In this document: piece by piece, positions 13,395 through 18,957 of the stretch
Layout: each line of letters opens with the position of its first letter
Numbering within the stretch: the first letter of the stretch is position 1
From: Candidatus Poseidoniaceae archaeon
GTDB taxonomy: Archaea > Thermoplasmatota > Poseidoniia > Poseidoniales > Poseidoniaceae
Direction of reading: 5' to 3'
DNA: 18,957 nt
Assembly: GCA_022451765.1 (NCBI GenBank)
Contig: JAKUNY010000003.1
Coordinates: 12,516 to 31,472 of the forward strand
The notes under the pieces: model-generated
Told to the model about the DNA's origin: nothing
Seen by the model: the letters and a program-made list of their open reading frames with translations, nothing else
Databases searched by the model: none
Translations under genes and position numbers: made by a program

Positions 13395-15542
13395 ATGAAG
13401 CAAAGCAAGAGCGAAGGGAAATGCCCAGTCATGCACGGTGGCGGAATGACACATTCAACCTCAGACATGCGTTCAAACCAAGATTGGTGGCCAAAAAACC
13501 TCAACCTGAACATCCTCCATCAGCACGACCAGAAATCGAATCCAATGGGACCAGATTTCGATTATGCTGAAGCATTCAAAGGTCTCGATTATGAAGGCCT
13601 CAAGAAGGATCTCCACGCCTTGATGACCGACAGTCAAGATTGGTGGCCTGCGGATTATGGCCACTATGGTCCATTCTTTATCCGAATGACATGGCACGCC
13701 GCCGGAACCTACCGAACAGGCGATGGCCGTGGCGGTGGTGGAACCGGAGCACAACGATTTGCACCCCTCAACAGCTGGCCAGACAACGGCAACCTCGACA
13801 AAGCTCGACGTTTGCTGTGGCCAATCAAGCAGAAGTATGGAAACGCAATCAGTTGGGCAGACTTGCTGATTCTAACCGGACAAATCGCTATTGAATCCAT
13901 GGGCGGACCAGTTCTCGGCTTTGGCGGTGGACGTCCTGACATTTGGCACCCTGAAGACGACATCTACTGGGGCAGCGAAGACGAATGGCTCGGAGACAAT
14001 CGATACGGTGACACACGCCAAGACCTGGAGAACCCACTCGCTGCAGTGCAAATGGGTCTCATCTACGTCAACCCACAAGGACCTAACGCAAACCCAGACC
14101 CACTTCTTAGCGCTCAGGACATTCGAGAGACGTTCAGCCGCATGGCCATGAACGACGAAGAGACCGTGGCACTCACTGCAGGCGGTCACACCTTTGGTAA
14201 GGCACACGGTGCAGGTCCAGAAGATCACAAAGGACCCGAGCCTGAAGGCGCTCCTATGGAAGAACAAGGGCTCGGCTGGATCAGTGATTTTGGCTCAGGC
14301 CTTGGCCGAGACGCCATCACAAGCGGTATCGAGGGTGCTTGGACCGCTGATCCAATCACTTGGGACAACGGTTACTTTGACATGCTCTTCAAGTACGAAG
14401 ATACGTGGACACTAACAAAGAGTCCTGCAGGTGCACACATTTGGACACCATCCAACCAAGAAGAGGTTGACATGGCCCCGGACGCTGAGGACGCTTCGAT
14501 CAAGGTTCCAACAATGATGACAACTGCAGACATGGCAATGATTCGTCACCCTGAATACCGGAAGGTCTCGAAGTATTTCCACGCGAATCCTGATGTCTTC
14601 GCTGACGCTTTCTCGCGTGCTTGGTTCAAGCTGCTCCATCGAGACATGGGGCCAAAGTCACGCTATCTCGGACCTGATGTCCCTGATGAGGAATTCATTT
14701 GGCAAGACCCAGTACACGCAGGTTCTACCTCATACGATGTTGCCGCACTCAAGAGTGACATCATGGCCTGTGGACTCTCCATCACTGAAATGGTCGAGAC
14801 AGCCTGGGCAAGTGCATCCACTTACCGTGATTCAGACAAGCGTGGAGGCGCCAACGGTGCACGCATTCGTTTGGCACCTCAGAAAGACTGGGAAGGCAAC
14901 AAGCCTGCACAACTTGCAAAGGTCCTCTCGACTCTTGAGCCACTCGCAGCCGCTCATGGTGCAAGCATTGCTGACACAATCGTTCTTGCCGGAAACGTCG
15001 GAATTGAAATGGCATCGGGCGTTGAAGTACCCTTCACACCCGGCCGTGGCGATGCAACTGAGGAGCAAACCGATGCAGCATCCTTCTCGTACTTTGAACC
15101 GGTTTCGTGTGGTTTCCGCAACTATCTGAAGCAGAACTACGCAGTTATGCCCGAAGAGATGATGCTCGATAAAGCACAACTCCTCGGTTTAACTGCGCCA
15201 GAAATGACTGTTCTCGTTGGTGGAATGCGCTCACTTGGCGTTAGTTCCGATGAACGCGGATTGTGGGGGAGCGACAGCAAACTCGACAGTTCCTGGTTCT
15301 CCACTCTACTGGACATGAACGTCGCTTGGACCGCCACAGGAAGCAACAGTTACGTTGCTCGTGACCGTCAATCTGGCGCAGATGTTCGTACAGCAACTCG
15401 TTACGATCTCGTCTTCGGAAGCAACTCACAACTTCGAGCAATTGCTGAAGTCTATGCACAAAACGGTAACCACGACAAGTTTGTTGGAGACTTCATTGCT
15501 GCATGGAACAAGGTCATGAACGCTGATCGATTTGACGTTTGA
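13395..15542 (+). CDS. katG: Catalase-peroxidase
   Basis: A complete 715-residue bifunctional haem enzyme that removes hydrogen peroxide. The distal site has Arg97, Trp100 and His101 in FFIRMTWHAAGTYR. Tyr224 (GLIYVNPQGP) and Met250 (ETFSRMAMND) lie at the spacing expected to form the Met-Tyr-Trp crosslink that gives catalase activity. The proximal haem ligand is His265 in TAGGHTFGKAHG. Relative to Mycobacterium KatG (W107, Y229, M255, H270) the Tyr-Met and Met-His spacings are identical. The C-terminal inactive duplicate domain is present and ends WNKVMNADRFDV. The N-terminus GKCPVMHGG is also typical, and there is no signal peptide, so the enzyme is cytoplasmic. The family is mainly bacterial and is generally taken to have entered archaea by transfer. 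The gene stands alone with its own promoter. Confidence 0.98.
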   Translation: MKQSKSEGKCPVMHGGGMTHSTSDMRSNQDWWPKNLNLNILHQHDQKSNPMGPDFDYAEAFKGLDYEGLKKDLHALMTDSQDWWPADYGHYGPFFIRMTWHAAGTYRTGDGRGGGGTGAQRFAPLNSWPDNGNLDKARRLLWPIKQKYGNAISWADLLILTGQIAIESMGGPVLGFGGGRPDIWHPEDDIYWGSEDEWLGDNRYGDTRQDLENPLAAVQMGLIYVNPQGPNANPDPLLSAQDIRETFSRMAMNDEETVALTAGGHTFGKAHGAGPEDHKGPEPEGAPMEEQGLGWISDFGSGLGRDAITSGIEGAWTADPITWDNGYFDMLFKYEDTWTLTKSPAGAHIWTPSNQEEVDMAPDAEDASIKVPTMMTTADMAMIRHPEYRKVSKYFHANPDVFADAFSRAWFKLLHRDMGPKSRYLGPDVPDEEFIWQDPVHAGSTSYDVAALKSDIMACGLSITEMVETAWASASTYRDSDKRGGANGARIRLAPQKDWEGNKPAQLAKVLSTLEPLAAAHGASIADTIVLAGNVGIEMASGVEVPFTPGRGDATEEQTDAASFSYFEPVSCGFRNYLKQNYAVMPEEMMLDKAQLLGLTAPEMTVLVGGMRSLGVSSDERGLWGSDSKLDSSWFSTLLDMNVAWTATGSNSYVARDRQSGADVRTATRYDLVFGSNSQLRAIAEVYAQNGNHDKFVGDFIAAWNKVMNADRFDV

Positions 15543-15564
15543 TGCGATTTAAGCCTAGACCGAC

Positions 15565-15583
15565 CCTTTGCACAGAGCAAAGG
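15565..15583. terminator. Hairpin between the convergent katG and esterase genes
   Basis: CCTTTGC (15565-15571) and GCAAAGG (15577-15583) form a perfect 7-bp stem with a 5-base loop, 22 bases after the katG stop and 43 bases before the converging esterase stop. It may serve both transcripts as an end or stability element. No T-run follows directly. Confidence 0.4.
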
Positions 15584-15625
15584 AACCTGTGATGACCCTG
15601 CTAGGAGACTCGATGGTGTCGTCCC

Positions 15626-16672
15626 TCAAATGGAGGATTCACTAGCGCTTGGTTCGTTTGTGAAGCGACTGAGGAAATCCCACATAATTTGTCCCGTATC
15701 GTAGAGCCCTTGGTTCCCAGGAACATAATACGGCCATGCGGTCGGCTCGCCCCAGTCGTTGACGTAGAGATTATGATTCCCTTGATGAACAGTGATAAGA
15801 TGAACTTCCGCTCCACCATCACAGTTTGCGAAGCCTGTTGTTGTCATCAAAGGCCCAGGGATGTTGATGTCCGGTATTGATCCTTCACAGCCGTTGTATT
15901 CTGCCCAACGCATTAGGTTTTGAACAGCTCCAGTGGTAAGGGAATCGGTGTCTTCTTGCATCTCAGGATTGTATATTGTGCTTCTTCCAGAACTAGCGTA
16001 AAGTGCATGTTCATCAAACACGCCGTGCATTTCTAAAATTGGAGTTGCGATATAATCAGGTTGCTCATCGTACAACAAATAGAACGAGGTACAAGCAACA
16101 GCTGCTATTTGATGGCTCCAATCCATTGCAAGTCTCTGGGCCATTCCGCAACCGTTTGACCAACCAGACGCATAAACTCTGGTTTCATCAACCGGCAACT
16201 CGGCTATGGCCAAGTCAATCAGTGCAGATAAAAATCCTGAATCATCGATGTCAAACACTGCTGCATCTGCACAGCATGTACCTTGATTCCAAGACGGGGC
16301 TCCACCACCCATCTGAGGGTCACCATCGCGGTGAATCCCTTGAGGATAGAGTATTATTGCGCCGACATTGTCTGCTAATTCTGTTAGCCCAGTGTGATTT
16401 TTCTGAATGTGCATCGTTGACCCGTATCCATGTATGTCCAGGAGAAGCGGAGCCCCATCCTCTTCTGAGATGGTTGATGGTATGTAACTGACCCAGCACC
16501 TTTGGTCCCCTTCGTGTTCCAAACATTGTTCGCTTTCGTTCCAGGGATGCGTGAATTCGGTGATCAATTCAATCTCTTCAACCAGAATAGGTTCCTGATT
16601 TTGAGGATTTATACAACCAGAAAACGTGAGTGACAGAAGAACTGCTACACAAAGCAACTTCTGGTTCTTCAT
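15626..16672 (-). CDS. Lipoprotein esterase, PHB depolymerase/LpqC-like alpha/beta hydrolase
   Basis: From the ATG at 16670-16672 the protein has 348 residues and begins with a lipoprotein signal (KLLCVAVLLSLTFSGC, lipidated Cys20). An ATG 27 bases further out is possible. However, GGGGGAG just before 16672 and a TATA box at 16711-16717 favour the inner start. The body matches secreted poly(3-hydroxybutyrate) depolymerase, acetylxylan and feruloyl esterase relatives. It has the oxyanion segment LLLDIHGYG, APSWNQGTCCADA with a vicinal Cys pair (133-134), DDSGFLSALID, the nucleophile Ser172 in GWSNGCGMAQ, a likely Asp220 in MHGVFDEH, and His300 in HQGNHNLY. It should be held on the outer face of the membrane and cleave esters of an organic polymer or oligomer. 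The substrate is not determined. It is convergent with katG and divergent from the membrane protein gene. Confidence 0.9.
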   Translation of the reverse strand: MKNQKLLCVAVLLSLTFSGCINPQNQEPILVEEIELITEFTHPWNESEQCLEHEGDQRCWVSYIPSTISEEDGAPLLLDIHGYGSTMHIQKNHTGLTELADNVGAIILYPQGIHRDGDPQMGGGAPSWNQGTCCADAAVFDIDDSGFLSALIDLAIAELPVDETRVYASGWSNGCGMAQRLAMDWSHQIAAVACTSFYLLYDEQPDYIATPILEMHGVFDEHALYASSGRSTIYNPEMQEDTDSLTTGAVQNLMRWAEYNGCEGSIPDINIPGPLMTTTGFANCDGGAEVHLITVHQGNHNLYVNDWGEPTAWPYYVPGNQGLYDTGQIMWDFLSRFTNEPSASESSI

Positions 16673-16710
16673 TGACTCCCCCAACTCAACATTCGACATA
16701 AAACTAGTCC

Positions 16711-16717
16711 ATATAGA
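16711..16717 (-). promoter_or_regulatory. TATA box of the lipoprotein esterase gene
   Basis: TCTATAT on the minus strand, about 42 bases before the ATG at 16672, predicts a transcript start near 16688 and a short leader with the GGGGGAG ribosome site. It shares the 16673-16884 spacer with a divergent promoter for the next gene; nothing else was seen in that spacer. Confidence 0.5.
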
Positions 16718-16853
16718 CGCAACGAAAACGGTTGAGCTTAATCACCACTTCCGGACCACTGCTTGCTCGTATACACAAACTGATTCTTCGATTTACCAAT
16801 GCCAGAGGAGCGTGTCTTGGCCTCCATCACACCTGCTAAGTTTGCTTAGAATG

Positions 16854-16860
16854 AAATATA
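16854..16860 (+). promoter_or_regulatory. TATA box of the 7TM-like membrane protein gene
   Basis: AAATATA is centred 28 bases before the ATG at 16885, suiting a leaderless transcript. It lies too close (about 10 bases) to the ATG at 16867 or the TTG at 16864, which therefore cannot be the start if this box is used. Confidence 0.5.
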
Positions 16861-16884
16861 AGATTGATGACATTACAACGAGTT

Positions 16885-18291
16885 ATGTCGGATGTCGGTG
16901 ATTTATCAGATTATTACTGGCGTTTGTTAACCAACATTGACATGGGAAATGCACAACCATTTGGTTTCTGGACATTGGTATCTTTGTTCTGTATACTCAG
17001 TGGTTTGGCCCTCATGTATCTCACTGTGCTCATTTATCGCGCAAACCCATCCAGCGCAAAAAATCGATTCATTGCACTGATGCTTTTCGCTGAATCGGTA
17101 CGCTGCTTAACAGGATCTTTTTTCTACATCTATCCCTTCAACCTTGAACAAGTTCGATTCTTGTATTTTATTCGGTTGATTTTCTACACCTCTGGTGTGA
17201 TGTTGATTCTTCTTTACCTCACTGCACCGTTGTTGTACATCAAAAACAAATTTGCTGAACGAGTTATGCGCTTTTTCGAAACAAAGGCAATTCTGCTCAT
17301 GCCAGTCCTGGGTTTTGTCATCTTTGCTGTTGCGTCTTTTGCTATGGGAGGATTCCCCTACGGTGGTATCGCTCCTAGCATTTGGATTTATTGCGCAGAG
17401 GCGGGCCCAGGTATTGGGGGTACAACGTCAGGCGGTACCGTTCCCTTTGATCCGGTCTGTCCAGAGTCCTATTCGGAACTATATCCGATGATGTGGACGA
17501 TTACGTTGATTTCTCCTTTAGCGCAAATCATCTTCATTCTACCGTTGGTTGCAGCATTCACGACTGCTGTGATAATAACCCGCACAACGAAAGAAATTTT
17601 CAAGACCGGTTCTGAATCAGAGCGAAATGAAATTCGCGCAGTTCTACTTGGCTTCATTGGTAAAACCGTTTTCCAGTTCTTTTCGTTGATGTGTTTGATT
17701 ATCTTCCTCGTCCTTTCCCCGGTCACAGGCCCGGAATTGAGTTGGTTCAATCCTGAGTTATTTGATGTCGACAAGTTTGTCAACCAAGGCAAGGTTCCAA
17801 CATGGGCCGTTCTCACTGGATTTACTACTCCTTTTATTGTTGGGAGCATGGTTCTTGCAGGGTTGTTTGAGGGTATTGTATTCACCTACGCAGTCATGAA
17901 ACATGAGGTTCTTGGAATTGACGAACGATTGCGAAAGACGTTCTCAGGGGCACTTTTCGCAGGTCTTGGAACAATTGCTTTTTTGATTTCAACGGAATTA
18001 ATGGAAAGTGTTGCAGGCATGGGATGGATCGGAGGCGTTTTGATAGGAATGACCATTCTTTTCCTCCGGAAACCTATCTTTGCCACATTCTCAAAAATTT
18101 CCTTTTCGATTATGCCTGAATCGCATACCAAATCAGAGCAGACGTATCTCGAAGTCTTTGCTATTGCAATGGAAGATGGTATCATCACTCAAGAAGAGCG
18201 AAAAATGCTCCAAATACAAGCACGAACATTGGGATTAAATGAAAGCCGAGTTACTCATTTGGAATCGAACTATGAAAAAAACGATGCATAA
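16885..18291 (+). CDS. Multi-pass membrane protein with 7TM-sensor-like core and TerB-like C-terminal domain
   Basis: From the ATG at 16885 the protein has 468 residues and about nine hydrophobic segments (near 27-51, 62-82, 96-117, 135-154, 205-230, 255-280, 308-338, 354-372, 379-395). A Cys-containing, Gly-rich loop at 155-200 should face outward. The segment YAVMKHEVLGIDERLRKTF (335-353) resembles the YAIxRYRLxDIDxxIRR end of the seven-helix sensor region found before some histidine kinases. No kinase follows. Instead, after two more helices, comes a short cytoplasmic domain, EQTYLEVFAIAMEDGII then TQEERKMLQIQARTLGL (418-451). Its DG-I-x-x-E-E-x-x-L pattern resembles TerB-like domains. A sensor or scaffold role is possible, but no activity can be assigned. 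The gene is divergent from the esterase gene across a shared spacer. Confidence 0.82.
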   Translation: MSDVGDLSDYYWRLLTNIDMGNAQPFGFWTLVSLFCILSGLALMYLTVLIYRANPSSAKNRFIALMLFAESVRCLTGSFFYIYPFNLEQVRFLYFIRLIFYTSGVMLILLYLTAPLLYIKNKFAERVMRFFETKAILLMPVLGFVIFAVASFAMGGFPYGGIAPSIWIYCAEAGPGIGGTTSGGTVPFDPVCPESYSELYPMMWTITLISPLAQIIFILPLVAAFTTAVIITRTTKEIFKTGSESERNEIRAVLLGFIGKTVFQFFSLMCLIIFLVLSPVTGPELSWFNPELFDVDKFVNQGKVPTWAVLTGFTTPFIVGSMVLAGLFEGIVFTYAVMKHEVLGIDERLRKTFSGALFAGLGTIAFLISTELMESVAGMGWIGGVLIGMTILFLRKPIFATFSKISFSIMPESHTKSEQTYLEVFAIAMEDGIITQEERKMLQIQARTLGLNESRVTHLESNYEKNDA

Positions 18292-18355
18292 AAGTAGTTC
18301 CAAAATAAGCTATATGCTACTCAATCAATACCAAAACAAATGAGCCCCTGTTGGG

Positions 18356-18955
18356 TTATTCTTCATTGTCCGTTTCAACACTGTGGCCCCTTTGCAGGCG
18401 CCATGACATGTATGTGAGCAACGCAAGAATTCCTGTCCACACACCAATCGCCTTCAGTTCTGCTGGAGAATCTGTCAATTGGTCATCACATCTCATTGGC
18501 TCGATGTAACAAGGGTCAGTCAAGTAACCATACAGATATGTTAGGTAGAAGACCAAAAGAAGAACGAAGGAGAGCAGGTTCACGGCAAAAATTGCAAGCA
18601 TTCCCTTCCGCTGATTTCGGAAAAAGGCGGTTGTTCCTCCAAGAAGATATGTGGTGGCAATGAAAATCAGAACAATCAAAAAAAGATTGATGTAAACATA
18701 CCAACCCATCACAAAGATGGAGAATATGGGAATCGAGAGAATGATGAAGAAGAGAGCACCGGCTCTAAATCTCAAACCAACATTCGATTCTTGCACAGTA
18801 TGAAATAACTGCAGCAATTTACTATTCTTACTACAAGTGTTGTACTTTTCGCAGCGTTTTGAGTGGACATCGTTCGATCGAAACACGCCTTTTATTGTTG
18901 ATTTTTCAAGAAATAATGGAACCAATTGCAGGGTTTTGGGAATGACTTCGTTCAA
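18356..18955 (-). CDS. Four-helix membrane protein, start uncertain or beyond the window
   Basis: A frame of up to 199 residues whose C-terminal 135 or so look real. There are hydrophobic segments near 67-84, 86-107, 117-143 and 168-185, an outer loop with two cysteines (DPCYIEPMRCDDQ) between helices 3 and 4, and a charged end (RLQRGHSVETDNEE). No ATG precedes the first helix. The frame is open to the right edge, where the outermost start is a TTG at 18955. A GTG at 18796 (before QESNVGLRFRAG) and a TTG at 18775 (LRFRAG) are alternatives. The TTG at 18775 sits about 30 bases from a TATA-like AGTTATTTCAT at 18800-18810, and the first ~55 residues do not look strongly coding. I do not recognise the family. 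It converges with the 7TM-like gene across a 64-base spacer. Confidence 0.65.
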   Translation of the reverse strand: MNEVIPKTLQLVPLFLEKSTIKGVFRSNDVHSKRCEKYNTCSKNSKLLQLFHTVQESNVGLRFRAGALFFIILSIPIFSIFVMGWYVYINLFLIVLIFIATTYLLGGTTAFFRNQRKGMLAIFAVNLLSFVLLLVFYLTYLYGYLTDPCYIEPMRCDDQLTDSPAELKAIGVWTGILALLTYMSWRLQRGHSVETDNEE

Positions 18956-18957
18956 TG

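Noticed and set aside
16864..16884. Upstream TTG/ATG starts of the 7TM-like protein
   Set aside because: They lie too close to the TATA box at 16854-16860 to be on the transcript.
1..18957. tRNA, rRNA, transposase, integrase, toxin-antitoxin or defence genes
   Set aside because: None was recognised in the frames or in the spacers read on both strands.

Overview
The window reads as a piece of a planktonic euryarchaeal chromosome, most likely Marine Group II (Poseidoniales) or a close Thermoplasmatota relative. The archaeal evidence is direct: an L11-L1-L10-L12 ribosomal cluster whose L10 and L12 end in acidic P-stalk tails (GLGDLFG, GLGSLFG), TATA-like boxes about 25-30 bases before several start codons (leaderless promoters), and a cis-prenyltransferase. 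The Marine Group II placement is inference from the calcium-repeat surface protein with a C-terminal membrane anchor and a Trp-rich tail, the bacterial-type katG and the moderate base composition. No rRNA, tRNA, CRISPR array, insertion sequence or phage gene was seen.

Layout. 1-3784: the 3' end of a cis-prenyltransferase gene (uppS), a Nudix hydrolase, a DUF354 glycosyltransferase-like gene on the opposite strand, a RidA-type deaminase, a tiny two-helix membrane protein and a phosphomannomutase/phosphoglucomutase. Lipid carrier, sugar phosphate and glycosyltransferase-like genes together suggest surface glycan or glycolipid supply. 3791-7567, all minus strand: an anchored surface protein, an unrecognised 179-residue protein, and the ribosomal stalk operon transcribed L11, L1, L10, L12. 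7568-7730 is a compact divergent promoter region. 7731-13270, plus strand: a large Asp-rich thrombospondin-type-3-like surface protein, then a MacB/LolD-like ABC ATPase translationally coupled to a large FtsX-type permease. 13395-15542: catalase-peroxidase (katG) with its own promoter. 15626-16672, minus: a lipoprotein esterase of the PHB-depolymerase/LpqC type. 16885-18291: a multi-pass membrane protein with a 7TM-sensor-like core and a TerB-like tail. 18356 to the right edge, minus: a four-helix membrane protein.

The most surprising observation is that the L11 gene encodes only the C-terminal, rRNA-binding half of the protein. An in-frame stop just upstream, a well placed start, a TATA box and a divergent neighbour leave no room for the N-terminal domain. 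Other points worth checking are the 252-base tail-to-tail overlap of the Nudix and DUF354 genes, seven near-identical 66-bp units inside the surface protein, a CxCH motif at its mature N-terminus, a Walker B variant (DELT instead of DEPT) in the ABC ATPase, and dyad-symmetric candidate operators at the katG promoter and upstream of the anchored surface protein.
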